Assembly: GCA_958298945.1 (NCBI GenBank)
Contig: OY282610.1
Span: 42,849,667 to 42,913,666, forward strand
Direction: 5' to 3'
Source: Atherix ibis
Lineage: Eukaryota; Arthropoda; Insecta; Diptera; Athericidae
Length of the DNA: 64,000 nt
Shown: positions 33,401 through 46,225 of the stretch, in pieces
How positions within the stretch are numbered: position 1 is the first letter of the stretch
Layout of the letters: the number at the start of each line of letters is the position of its first letter
Made by a program: the position numbers and the translations under genes
The notes under the pieces: model-generated
Databases searched by the model: none
What the model was told of the DNA's origin: nothing
What the model saw: only the letters and a program-made list of their open reading frames with translations

Positions 33401-35940
33401 TTTAAAATAATTCCAAAAATTTAAGATATCGTTAAATATAAGGATATCATTTTTTTATCTCATCTTTTAAATAATTTTATACTTTTAACACTATTATCTA
33501 ACCACAATTTCATTAGTAGTATAAGAGAATAGCAAAAAGAATAGGATAAACAGGATAGTTTGAGGAAAATTCTTCTGGATTGGTATGTACGAGTATTTGA
33601 GGGCGGATATTATCAAATGTAAGGAGACAAAGTATAAGAAATAATCAGAGAATAGCATTTATTCAAATCTGAAACCCTTACGCTCCGTTGGTAATCGTAA
33701 GCTTTCTTAGGCATTAATGCTCTGTCAGTTACTTTTGAAGAAATTATGAAATCAGAATTATAGGCACGTTTGCATCTTTCCGAATGTAAATATTCAGTAC
33801 TCTACTATAGAATACATGCCATCCATATTTAAGTGCCAGCAAACATTTGAATATCCTTTAGAAGTTAAAAGCCAAAGTACAAACATACTCGAGCCTTCTT
33901 TTTCCTTTTATTCAGGATCCGTCTAACGTCTGACGAAGAGTATCGGCAAGAAGTATGAAGCCTCCTTCTTTGGCCTCTGCGGCTATAGTTATCATCAAAC
34001 GGCATCTAATATTCACATTTTGTATATGCCCAAAACTCCCATTCCAATGCCATAACAGAATCTTTTTCATCAAAATTTTCAATCCGAATCTAAACTTTTT
34101 CAAATCTACAATAAAATATTCCTTTTCCCACTTCTGATCCATGTACTTAAGTATATACTCATACTCCTATACATGAAAAGCATCAATCCCTAAGACAGAG
34201 TTCAATTCGACATATTTTCATCTTTATATCCTCGAATTTTTGTCAACAGAAATGTTTCTCCTGTAAAAAAATAGAAAAAGAAACAAAATTTTCTATACAA
34301 AAGTTAAATACGAGAAAAAAATAAAGTCAAATTTTTTGCCGTCCTCCTCATGCTCCAGCATCTTTTTCCTTTTTGATTAGAAGAAAGTTTTCTTTTTATT
34401 TGCAATTCGGATAGAAAATTTTGTTACCGTCATAATAGGGAACCGCATCGTATACTTACTTGTACTTTACATGAGTATATATCCTATTCAAGGACATGAG
34501 TACAGGGCTTGTTGGCTTTGAATTGGATTCATTACTATCACCATCAATCTCAGTGTCCAATCCTGCCGTTACCATTTTCGGATATGGTCTCATTTCAAAA
34601 GGAACTTCATCAGTATTATGGCATGCCTATTTTGTACTCGTCAAGGGAGCTGCTCTTCAATTTACCCGCTCCCATTGAATGTAATTCGAAGCTATTCATA
34701 CCCGTAGACTCGTATGTGCCCTGGTAAGTGAAGATTGAGTCCATTGCTCAGGTTCTTGAGTCTATAATCATTTTTGGCGCCGGAGAAGGGATTCTCCAAT
34801 GGTACAAGAAATCAACCGAATGGGGACTGTTACAATGTAATACGTTTCACTTCTTATTACTACTTTATGCATAGGCAATAGAGAAGCTACCAGTACAGTA
34901 CAGAAAAATGAAGCCGAGATAATATGAAATGAACGGTAGGCAACTAGCAAAGGTGTGCTATGTGCAAAGCTCCACTCGAATTTGCATTTAAATAGAAAAA
35001 TTTTTCCAAAACGAACATTTTTTTCAAAACGTTCACTTTTTTCTCCTTCTTTTATTTTGCAATACGAATAAACCGACCTACTCCCAAAAACCCATTCTTT
35101 TCAACAAGCTCCCACAATATTCTGTTCACATTTTATAGTGAATAATAAAAGATGAGCAACTTGGAATCTTTTTCACGGCATGACTTAACGACTTTTTTAT
35201 AAGTGCGCGAATATAGCGAAATGGGATTTCACCAACTACTTACTGTACAAAACTTCCAGTGTCAGAAAATCGAAGTAGCAGTGAAGCGCCAAAAATGCCA
35301 ACAGTCACAACCAAAACCATCATCATTTTTAATGGAGAGATGATCATCACCTCATCTCACCTAGTACTGAGAGGGTTTTGTTGCACTTTCAGCCATATAA
35401 ACCGTGGAAACTACATATATTGTCACTCAAATTAAAGGTGAATTTTTCATATTAGCTGATTAAGGTGACGTATTCAAATTTGTTTTTCCTTCGACAATGG
35501 ATTAATGGTCTCCTCTGCCAATATTCGCTTATCAAAAATATTAATGCATATTAAACGTAGTGAATTTTTGAAGACGATATAAAATTTGAATACGAAGAAA
35601 ATGAAAAGTTAGTTGGTTCATTTTATGGGATGAGAAGAAATATTATGGCACCAAAAACTCAATTATAAGTCGATCCTTTCACATTTTTAAAGGAGAAAAA
35701 TTTTCAAGGATATATAAGACAAACTCCACCCAAAACCGAATTATTTATGCATGCTATGCAATTTCAATTTGAACTTTTCCTTAATATCGATTATTAAATA
35801 AAAATTGCATTTTGTGGAAGGAATCAAATGGCTTTCCTGTAAGGATTCCCTCAAAATACAAGGTATTCTAAGATAAAGATTTTTTTATTGATTATTTTCC
35901 AAACCATATTTAGTGCTGCCATCCTCTATGAAATTAATTG
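33401..35940. other. Non-coding stretch of higher complexity
   Basis: No gene or repeat recognised. The part from 33900 to 35400 is less AT-rich than its surroundings and could be single-copy sequence. Its short frames (for example 34496-34678) show no family motif. Confidence 0.45.
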
Positions 35941-35944
35941 CTGA

Positions 35945-38900
35945 AAATTCTTACTGTAAGATTCTTACTGGGAAATACTTACTGAAAATATTTACTGAAA
36001 ATTTCGTACTAAAAAATTCTTACTGGAAAATTCTTACTGAAAAATTATTACTGAAAAATTTTGACTGATATATTCTCACTGAATAATTCTTACTAAAAAA
36101 CTGTTAATGAAAAATGTTTACTGAAAAATTCTTACTAGGAAATTCGGACTAAAAAGTTCTTACTGAAAAATTCTTACTCAAAAATTCTTATTCAAAAATT
36201 CTTACTCAAAATTTCTTACTGAAAAATTCCCAATGAAAAATTTTAAGTAAAAAATTCTTGCTGATAAATTCTTACAGAAAAATTTTTACTGAAAAATTCT
36301 TACTGAAAAATACTTACCAAAAAATACTGAAAAATATTTAATGAAAAATTCTTACTGAAAAATTCTTACTAAAAAATTCTAAATGAAAAATTCTAACTGA
36401 AAAATTCTTACTGCACAATTCATACTGAAAAATTCGAACTGCAAAATTCTTACTGAAAAATTCTTACTCAAAAATTCTTATTCAAAAATTCTTGCTGGCA
36501 AATTCTTACTGAGAAATTCTTACTGTAAGATTCTTACTGGGAAATACTTACTGAAAATATTTACTGAAAATTTCGTACTAAAAAATTCTTACTGGAAAAT
36601 TCTTACTGAAAAATTATTACTGAAAAATTTTGACTGATATATTCTCACTGAATAATTCTTACTAAAAAACTGTTAATGAAAAATGTTTACTGAAAAATTC
36701 TTACTAGGAAATTCGGACTAAAAAGTTCTTACTGAAAAATTCTTACTCAAAAATTCTTATTCAAAAATTCTTACTCAAAATTTCTTACTGAAAAATTCCC
36801 AATGAAAAATTTTAAGTAAAAAATTCTTGCTGATAAATTCTTACAGAAAAATTTTTACTGAAAAATTCTTACTGAAAAATACTTACCAAAAAATACTGAA
36901 AAATATTTAATGAAAAATTCTTACTGAAAAATGCTTACTAAAAAATTCTAAATGAAAAATTCTAACTGAAAAATTCTTACTGCACAATTCATACTGAAAA
37001 ATTCGAACTGCAAAATTCTTACTGAAAAATTCTTACTCAAAAATTCTTATTCAAAAATTCTTGCTGGCAAATTCTTACTGAGAAATTCGTACTGAGAAAT
37101 TCGTAATGAACAATTCTTACAGAAAAATTCTTACTCAAAAATTCTTATTCACAAATTCTTACTGGGAAATTCTAACTGAAAAATTCTTACTGAAAAATTC
37201 TTACTCAAAAATTCTTACTGGGAAATTCGTACTGAATAATTCTTACAGAAAAATTCTTACTGAAAAATACTTATCGAAAAATACTGAAAAATATTTACCT
37301 AAAAATTCTTACTGAAAAATTCTTACTGATTGATTCTTACTGAATAATTCTTACTAAAAAACTATAACTGAAAAATATTTACTAGGAAATTCTTACTAAA
37401 AAGTTCTTACTGAAAAATTCTTACTAAAAAGTTTTTACAGAAAAATTCTTACTAGGAAATTCTTCCTTAAAAAATTCATACTGAAAAATACTTATCGAAA
37501 AATACTGAAAAAAATTTACTTAAAATTCTTACAGAAAAATTCTTACTTAAAAATTCTTACTAGGAAATTCGTATTAAAAATTTCTGACTGAAATTTCTTA
37601 CTGAAAAATTCTTACTGAAGAATTCTTACTCAAAAATTCGAAGGCAAAAGTTCTTACTGGGAAATTCTTACTGAAAAATTCTTATTCAAAAGTTCTTACT
37701 GGGAAATTCTTACTGAAAAATTCTTACTGAGAAATTCGTACTGAACAATTCTTACAGAAAAATTCTTACTGAAAAATTCTTACTGAAAAATTCTTACTGA
37801 AAAATTCTTACCCAAAAATTCTTATTCAAAAATTCTTACTGGGAAATTCTAACTGAAAAATTCTTACTGAATAATTCTTACTGAAAAATTCTTACTGCAA
37901 AATTCTTACTGAGAAATTCGTACTGAACAATTCTTACAGAAAAATTCTTACTGAAAAATTCTTACTGATAGATTCTTACTGAAAAATTCTAACTGAAAAA
38001 TTCTTACTAAAAAATTCTTACTAAAAAATTCTTAGTGAAAAATTCTTACTGAAAAATTCTAACTGAAAAATTCTTACTGAAGAATTCTTACTCAAAAATT
38101 CGTATTCAAAAATGCTTACTCAAAAATTCTTACTCAAAAATGCTTACTGGGAAATTTTTACTGAAAAATTCTTACTGCAAAATTCTTACTGAGAAATTCG
38201 TACTGAATAATTCCTACAGAAAAATTCTTACTGAAAAATTCTTACTGATAGATTCTTACTGCAAAATTCTTACTGAGAAATTCTTACTGAAAAATTCCCA
38301 ATGGAAAATTTTATGTAAAAAATTTTAAATGAAAAATTTTAACTGAAAAATTCTTACTAAAAAATTCTTCTGAAAAATACTTATCCAAAAATACTGAAAA
38401 ATATTTACTTAAAAGTTCTTACAGAAAAATTCTTCCTAAAAAATTCGTACTGAATAATTCTTACAGAAAAATTTTAAATGAAAAATTCTAACTGAAAAAT
38501 TCTTACTAAAAACTTATTACTGAAAAATACTTATCGAAAAATACTGAAAAATATTTACTTAAAAATTCTTACTGACAAATTCTTACTGATTGATTCTTAC
38601 TGAATAATTCTTACTAAAAAACTATAACTGAAAAATATTTACTAAAAAATTCTTACTAGGAAATTCGTACTAAAATGTTCTTACTGAAAAATTCTTACTG
38701 AAAAATTTCAACAGAAAAATTCTTACTGAAGAATTCTTACTCAAAAATTCTTATTAAAAAATTCTTACTCAAAAATTGTTACTAAAAAATTCTTACTGAA
38801 AAATTCTTACTGAAAAATTCTTACTGAAAAATTCTTACTCAAAAATTCTTACTGAAAAATTCTTACTGAAGAATTCTTACTCAAAAATTCGTAGGCAAAA

Positions 38901-39890
38901 ATTCTTACTCAAAAATTCTTACTGAAAAATTCTTACTGCAAAATTCTTACTGAGAAATTCGTACTGAATAATTCTTACAGAAAAATTCTTACTGCAAAAT
39001 TCTTACTGAAAAATTCTTATTCAAAAATTCTTACTGGGAAATTCTTACTGAAAAATTCTTACTGAGAAATTCGTACTGAACAATTCTTACAGAAAAATTC
39101 TTACTGAAAAATTCTTACTCAAAAATTCTTATTCAAAAATTCTTACTGGAAAATTCTAACTGAAAAATTCTTACTGAAGAATTCTTACTGAAAAATTCTT
39201 ACTCAAAAATTCTTATTCAAAAATTCTTACTGGGAAATTCTTACTGCAAAATTCTTACTGAGAAATTCGTACTGAACAATTCTTACAGAAAAATTCTTAC
39301 TAAAAAATTCTTACTAAAAAATTCTTACTGAAAAATTCTTACAGAAAAATTCTAGCTGAAAAATTCTAACTGAAAAATTCTTACTGAAAAATTCTTATTA
39401 AAAAATTCTTACTGAAAAATTCTTACTGAAAAATTGTAGCTGAAAAATTCTAACTGAAAAATTCTTTTTGAAGAATTCTTACTGAGAAATTCTTACTGGG
39501 AAATTCTTACTGAGAAATTCTTACTGCAACATTCTTACAGAAAAATTCTTACTGAAAAATTCTTATTAAAAAATTCTTACTGAAAAATTCTTACTGAAAA
39601 ATTGTAGCTGAAAAATTCTAACTGAAAAATTCTTTTTGAAGAATTCTTACTGAGAAATTCTTACTGGGAAATTCTTACTGAGAAATTCTTACTGCAACAT
39701 TCTTACAGAAAAATTCTTACTGAGAAATTCGTACTGAACAATTCTTACAGAAAAATTCTTACTAAAAAATTCTTACTAAAAAGTTCTTACTGAAAAATTC
39801 TTACTGAAAAATTCTAACTGAAAAATTCTAACTGAAAAATTCTTACTGAAACATTCTTATTGAAAATTTCTTTCTAAAAAATTTCTATAG
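35945..39890. repeat. 14-bp satellite, consensus TTCTTACTGAAAAA
   Basis: About 3.95 kb, near 280 units, of TTCTTACTGAAAAA with point variants (TTCTTACTCAAAAA, TTCTTACTGGGAAA, TTCGTACTGAACAA). Larger duplications are superimposed: 35951 onward recurs at 36530 onward (offset 579 bp, almost identical), and about 39433-39590 recurs at 39601-39760 (offset 168 bp, 12 units). Because 14 is not a multiple of three, three units give a 14-residue peptide period in open frames; these frames are not genes. The array edges at 35945 and 39890 are fairly sharp. Confidence 0.97.
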
Positions 39891-39959
39891 ACAACATTTT
39901 TACAAAATTTTTACGGACAATTTTTTGTTATTTCTTTTACACTTTTACTGCACAAGTTT

Positions 39960-40379
39960 TTAAATATTTTTCCAAATCAGGATCATTGCTGTACTAGACA
40001 TTATGTTAATTTCGAATTTATTTACTTCATTATCAATAATTTCCATCAATATTCGGCAGGATGTTTTGTCTATAGAATTTCGAAAAAAAATATTGAAGTT
40101 TGATTGAAAATTTTTCAAAATTCTCTGAATCGATTCCATAATTTTGCATAAATATCGCATCCTCATTGATTGAATAACTAAGCCGGAATTTTGTGGTACT
40201 ATTAGCGGAATGGTTGGGGGAGTTGAGAGTAATGGCTGAGCAAAGTCATCGTCTGAAAAATCTTGTATAGGAAATTTACAATTCCTGCGAGGAGGCAATC
40301 TTAAAAAATTCATTTGATTTTGATTTGGGTTCAATCGAAGTGCAAGTGAGTTGTAGACACGGTGTCTGCGAAATTTCAA
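39960..40379 (-). other. Unassigned open frame, 139 codons
   Basis: The frame has a proline-rich part (LSTPPTIPLIVPQNS) followed by a hydrophobic/basic part (KIMESIQRILKNFQSNFN). No known domain is recognised. In the minus direction the sequence just after its first codons, GAAATTTCGCAG followed by ACACC, resembles a splice acceptor, but this is a weak signal. It may be an exon or chance. Confidence 0.15.
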
Positions 40380-42111
40380 TAGAATTCATGCTTATTTCCG
40401 TATTGATAGCATAGCGTTTATGGGATTGAAAAGGGATGTGGCATAATCTGTTGAATTGGGGATTGTTCGAATTTCAAATAATCGTCATTCAAAGGACAAT
40501 CAACCGTTCTAACAGAATAAATCCATATTGTGCGAGCTAAGAATTGAATCCACGTGGAAGAGTATCGAAAGTATGCCTGGAACCCCATTTGTATGCGATG
40601 AAATTTCTGACACAAATTTTCAGATTCCCTTTCGGTTTACTCAATGTGTTACGATCTGAAAATTCGTGAGGGTAGAACGAGATGAGATAGGATTCGATTT
40701 ATTCTAAAGTTCAATCTGATTCGTGTTTGTTAGTAAATTTTTGAACAGAAGTCATCTGTGGCACGCGTTGCTGTAGTTGATTTCGTCCAATAATATGAAC
40801 ACGACTCAAACATGTGCCATTCAGTTGGCTACCATTGATCTTGGGTTGAGGAAGCTCCCTTGTGGGAGTCGTTTCTTTATGGCGGAAGCGTGAAATGATT
40901 TTTCAATTGTGGACAATTTAATTGAATCGAATATGATGTTGCTCCGAACAAACCTTTTAGATTCAGATACATTCCCAGGAAATCTACTCGAACTAAAACA
41001 AGTTGGCAGGACTAGAAACCAATTTCTGACTATCGCTTTCGAGGACTTGCTTGTACGAGTATTTATCGAAGAGACAACCTTGGTCGTCGTGTATGCTGGC
41101 TTTATACGCATATGGATATGTTGGATCAGAACAATCAATTTTGGCTTTTTGAAAGTAATTAACCTAAAAAGCAGCCAGTTTACAAGTTCGTATCAATATC
41201 GAACCCATTACCGGTAGTAGCAAGTTCGACACTATCATTGCTGACCACCACGACTATCGTAATCGCAAAATTTGGAACCGGAATCGGTGGTACTGTAACC
41301 GAAATTCGATAGCATTTTGGTATAAACATCCGGTATTTGTATAATTGTAGCCCACCATTAAGTTCACCCAAAATCGCATTGAGAAGAAAAAAATTATCAA
41401 CACCAAAGGAAGGATTCGTTCAGCTTTGCTGCGAGCAGGAAATGTGGCAAGGCGGAATACTGTCAATAAATGAGGTTAGTGGTACTGGGGCTTGTGGCTC
41501 TGTAATGAGTGTACACATTTATAGGAAGGACATTATCTGCTCTGATTGATGTTTAGCAAATGCTTTTGATTTGCGTTTATACACACCTGGCCTGGGCTGT
41601 GAGCAAGATAGATGACTTGACAGAATGTGCGTGATGAGGGATGAGAACATTCAACATGACGAAATCCGTACGTGGACATTTACAAAATTATTATAGAAGC
41701 CATTTTACTGGCTAAAGTGTATCAAATTCGGAACGGCATAGGATTCATAAAAATCCGTGCCTACCGTTGGTATTGGCGAGACCATTCTGACTATGACCGC
41801 AAATCGTAGTCGTCTACCGTTTAATTAAAATAAATAATCGTCTACTCGGTACGCATATGGGAAATCGTCAAAATTATGTCTGGAAATACCTTCTATGCGG
41901 AAGTGTTATCTGTACACCGTCTGGATAACCACCGCGAACCCTTCATTTTCGGATTTCCTACTGGAACTCGTACAAAAACTAACGCTAACACCTAAAATCT
42001 ACCACGAAATAGACTTCTATAAGGGGGCGAGGGTGTTTTCTGACACGGCCACTCATCAGAAAACCGCCAATTCTAGATTGCTATGGTAGGCAGTGTACGC
42101 TTCGGTATCAG

Positions 42112-42570
42112 GTGTGCACTGAGTCAGCATCATATCGAAGGGATGCGAATTGTGCGGTAGGCCAACATAAATTAACACCTGATATTATTGAAGTTTTATT
42201 TGTGTTTTCTCATAGTACAAATGCGATGCTAGGAATAGTAAGCGATGGTAGCGGTAATTGTGGCAGTACCAAAAACTCGAGGGTGTACGATAAAAACTCA
42301 CTCCTCCTCCCAAGGTATGCCTGTTTTACTGCAATGAATTACAAAAATGGACGAACGACACGTTTACGCCCTCTCCATTACCACATTGGCTGGGCCACGC
42401 ATGTGACAGACTATTTTCCGAGCTACACGAATTTTTCGGCCCAATTATGCCGATGCTCACGTATTTTATTTTTAACCCACAATAATTTTACGGACAATTT
42501 TATTAACACGTTTAGCTTCAAAATTTATCGCATAGTTTACGAGAATGTCAACTATTTGGGGGATGAGTAA
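42112..42570 (+). other. Unassigned open frame, 152 codons
   Basis: This is the longest frame not explained by an element. Its composition is mixed, with several cysteines and no repeats. No signal peptide, membrane segment or family motif is recognised. In AT-rich DNA an open frame of this length by chance is uncommon but possible. Confidence 0.15.
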
Positions 42571-43199
42571 CGATTCTGTGTAAAAGCGACCGTACCACTC
42601 GTAAACAGCTTCGAATATACTCGCATCTATACACAGAATAATGGTGCGTATTTTATTTATTTATTATTATTGTTTTTATTGTGTTTTATTTTTTTCTATT
42701 TTTGGTGAATTTTTACCATCTAGCTAAGTAATAAAATATAGGCGAGCAGGTGTAACAGCAATTTTAATAGTACTTGGGGGATAGACGCTACTCTGTGGCA
42801 TACCATCAACGAATTAAACTTGGAAGCTTTTCTATTATTTTTCTATCTTATTGCCATTAATTTAGTTTAACAACGAAAAAAAAATAAATAATACCAACAA
42901 AAGAAACACTGATTAAAACGATCTTTTTCACTAGAGAAATATTATTTTGCAAGTTTTATTCAAAATTCCTTCAATACAAATTGTTCATCCATTTTTGATG
43001 TAATAAAAAAAATTAAATAAAAACAAGTAAAAATCCTAACCTAAAATTTATTAATTGTGGATATTTTTATATGAAACCAATATAAAATCAGTTAAATTTT
43101 AGGACACAAAATGTGTAGAAAATTAAATAACAGTTGAGCTTTTTTTTTTAAGAAAAATTAACTGAACAGGTAAGATCAGAATGTAAGGGAGGGAATTCA

Positions 43200-44450
43200 T
43201 CCAGAAGCGAAATTTGTGTTTAAGAATTCCAAAAGATGAAAATGAAAATTTTTAAAAATCAAGTTAAACTGGCATGGACTTTTTTCAAAACGACGATTTA
43301 ACATTGAACTTGGTCGGCTTGGACATAGAACTTAATTGCAAACAATAACCAAGGGCAAGGTCGAAATTTTTTTTCCAACATAAACCTTGCTCGACAGGGA
43401 CCTACTATTTTTGTTTTTTTTTCTAGGCGGCATGGACCCAAAACTTCCAAGCCTAAACAATAACCGACAGCAAGGTCTTAAATTCATTCCAACAATAAGC
43501 CAGATTGGAATGAAGACGAATTTTAATTGGTAGCTGACCCTGAAAAGTTTTTTAATATCGAAATAAATATAAATAGTGCTTAATGGCATGTCCTAAAATT
43601 CGATTCAACATTGAACTAGGTTAGCAGGGATGGACCCTTAATTATAGGTGCAAACAATGCCAATGGCGAGGGCCAGTAATTTTGTAGTTTGAAAAAATAC
43701 TTAACATAAAATCAGATTGGCATAGAGTCAGAATTTTTATAATGTAGCGTCTGAAAATTTGTCAACATGAAACCAGATTGGTATGGATCTAGAAATTCAA
43801 ATGTAAATAATAGCCGATAAAATGGTCTGACATTGATCACAACATCAAACCAGACACAGATCGATAATAGGTTTTTTTTATATCAAACTAAATCGGTACA
43901 CACCTAAAAATTGTAATGTAAATGGAGCATGACGACAATTTTTGACATTTTATTCAACATGGATCAAAAGTAAACAATAGCCGATTGTAAGGTCTAAAAT
44001 TATTTTCAACATGAGATTGGAATGGAGCAGCTTGAATTTAAATTATAAAAAGTACCCAGCAATTGGGTCTTATCAGCGTTTTAAGTATCAAACTAAATCG
44101 GTACAGACCTAAAAATATAACTGCCAAAAAGCCTCAAATTATAATAACTTTTAGGTTTTGAAAATTTTCTTAAATTCTGTTCAACACAAAATCAAATTTT
44201 CATGGAGCCAGAATTTTAATAACTCTGAGGTCTAAAAATTGTTTAACATGAAGCTAGGTTGACAGCAAAGGCCTGAAAATATAAATACTAACAATGCCTA
44301 AATGCAAGTTTGAGATTTTTTTTTCAACGTATAAAAACCCTAGAATACATAATTTGAATAGTGTACGACTTTGAGGTTTGAACATTTTGTTTAACATAAA
44401 TCTAAAACTTTAAATGTGAACAGTTGTGGACCAAAAAACGTTTTATAATA
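43200..44450. repeat. Decayed flank of the 171-bp satellite
   Basis: Fragments such as AACAATA(A/G)CCGA, AAGGTCT-AAAATT, ACAT-AAA-CAGATTGG and GACCTAAAAAT recur irregularly with increasing resemblance to the 171-bp unit toward 44450. This looks like the old, unhomogenised edge of the array. Confidence 0.65.
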
Positions 44451-46225
44451 AAAATAAATTTGGTGTGGAGTTAAATGTGTAAATCTGAACTATAGTCGAC
44501 GTTGGGGTTTTACAATTTTTTGTTGCATCGAATCTAAGGTCTAGACATTTTTTTAACATAAATCTAAACTTTAAATATGTACAGTTCTTGTAAGCAGGGT
44601 CCGAAATACGTTATAACATGAAATTAGATTTGGTGTGGAGTTAAAAGTGTAAATCTAAACAGTAACCGACGTTGGGGTCTTAAAAATTTTTGTTGCATCG
44701 ACTTTGAGGTCGAGACATTTTTTTAAGTATAAATCTAATACTTTAAATATGTACAGTTCTTGTAAGCAGGGTCCGAAATACGTTATAACATGAAATTAGA
44801 TTTGGTGTAGAGTTAAAAGTATAAATCTAAATAGTACCCGACGTTGGGGTCTTAAAAATTTTTGTTGCATCGACTTTAAGGTCTAAACATTTTTTTACCA
44901 TAAATCAAAAACTTCAAATATAAATAGTTCTTAACAGTAGGGTCCCAAATACGTTTTAACATCAAAATAGATTTGGTGTGGAGTTAAAAGTGTAAATCTA
45001 AATAGTACCCGATGTTGGGGTCTTAAAATTTTTTGTTGCATCGACTTTGAGATCTAGACATTTTTTTAGCATAAATCGAAAATTTTGAATCTGAACAGTT
45101 CTGGACAGAAGGGTCCCAAATACGTTTTAACATGAAAATAGATTTGGTGTGGAGTTAAAAGTATAAATCTAAATAGTACCCGACGTTGGGGTCTTAAAAA
45201 TTTTTGTTACATCGACTTTAAGGTCTAAACATTTTTTTAACATAAATCGAAAACTTCAAATATAAATAGTTCTTAACAGTAGGGTCCCAAATACGTTTTA
45301 ACATCAAAATAGTTTTGGTGTGGAGTTAAAAGTATAAATCTAAATAGTACCCGACGTTGGGGTCTTAAAAATTTTTGTTGCATCGACTTTGAGGTCTAAA
45401 CATTTTTTTAGCATAAATCGAAAACTTTGAATATGAACAGTTCTGGACAGAAGGGTCCCAAATACGTTTTAACATGAAAATAGATTTGGTGTGGAGTTAA
45501 AAGTATAAATCTAAATAGTACCCGACGTTGGGGTCTTAAAAATTTTTGTTGCATCGACTTTAAGGTCTTAACATTTTTTAACATAAATCGAAAACTTCAA
45601 ATATAAATAGTTCTTAACAGTAGGGTCCCAAATACGTTTTAACATCAAAATAGATTTGGTGTGGAGTTAAAAGTGTAAATCTAAATAGTACCCAATGTTG
45701 GGGTCTTAAAATTTTTTGTTGTATCGACTTTGCGGTCTAGACATTTTTTTAGCATAAATCGAAAACTTTGAATATGAACAGTTCTGGACAGAAGGGTCTC
45801 AAATACGTTTTAACATGAAAATAGATTTGGTGTGGAGTTAAAAATATAAATCTAAATAGTACCCGACGTTGGGGTCTTAAAAATTTTTGTTGCATCGACT
45901 TTAAGGTCTAAACATTTTTTTAACATAAATTGAAAACTTCAAATATAAATAGTTCTTAACAGTAAGGTCCCAAATACGTTTTAACATCAAAATAGTTTTG
46001 GTGTGGAGTTAAAAGTGTAAATCTAAATGGTACCCGATGTTGGGGTCTTAAAATTTTTTATTGTATCGACTTTAAGGTCTAAACATTTTTTTAACATAAA
46101 TCTAAAACTTCAAATATAAATAGTTCTTAACAGAAGGGTCCCAAATACGTTGTGGAGTTAAAAATGTAAATCTAAATGGTACCCGATGTTGGAGTCTTAA
46201 AATTTTTTATTGTATCGACTTTGTT
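44450..46225. repeat. 171-bp satellite with alternating two-monomer (342-bp) pattern
   Basis: The anchor GTTGGGGTCTTAAAA (with variants) occurs at 44501, 44671, 44843, 45014, 45184, 45356, 45527, 45697, 45868, 46039 and 46188, giving spacings of 170-172 bp except the last (149, a deletion). From 44843 the units alternate. Type A has TTTAAGGTCTAAAC, AACTTCAAATATAAATAG, TTCTTAACAGTAGGG and ACATCAAAATAG. Type B has TTTGAGGTCTAGAC, TAGCATAAATCGAAAA, CAGTTCTGGACAGAAGGG and ACATGAAAATAG. The order A-B-A-B-A-B-A is visible. Non-coding. Confidence 0.93.

Larger units (their letters stand above)
39891..43180. other. Higher-complexity stretch, possible single-copy DNA
   Basis: Between two satellites lies about 3.3 kb of non-repetitive, less AT-rich sequence with the two longest open frames not explained by transposons or satellites (39960-40379 minus, 42112-42570 plus). 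I cannot match any protein family here. It could hold exons of a host gene or simply be unique DNA. Confidence 0.4.

Noticed and set aside
37106..38328. Open frames with a regular 14-residue peptide repeat (such as ILTEKFLLKNSYRK)
   Set aside because: The periodicity is the unavoidable result of a 14-bp satellite read in triplets (42 bp, 14 residues). The repeat drifts freely and frames break often.
35945..46225. Regularly spaced repeats considered as a CRISPR array
   Set aside because: Units are contiguous tandem repeats without unique spacers, there are no cas genes, and the DNA is eukaryotic in character.
44450..46225. Relationship to primate alpha satellite because of the 171-bp period
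   Set aside because: Only the length agrees; the sequence (GTTGGGGTCTTAAAA and so on) shows no resemblance.
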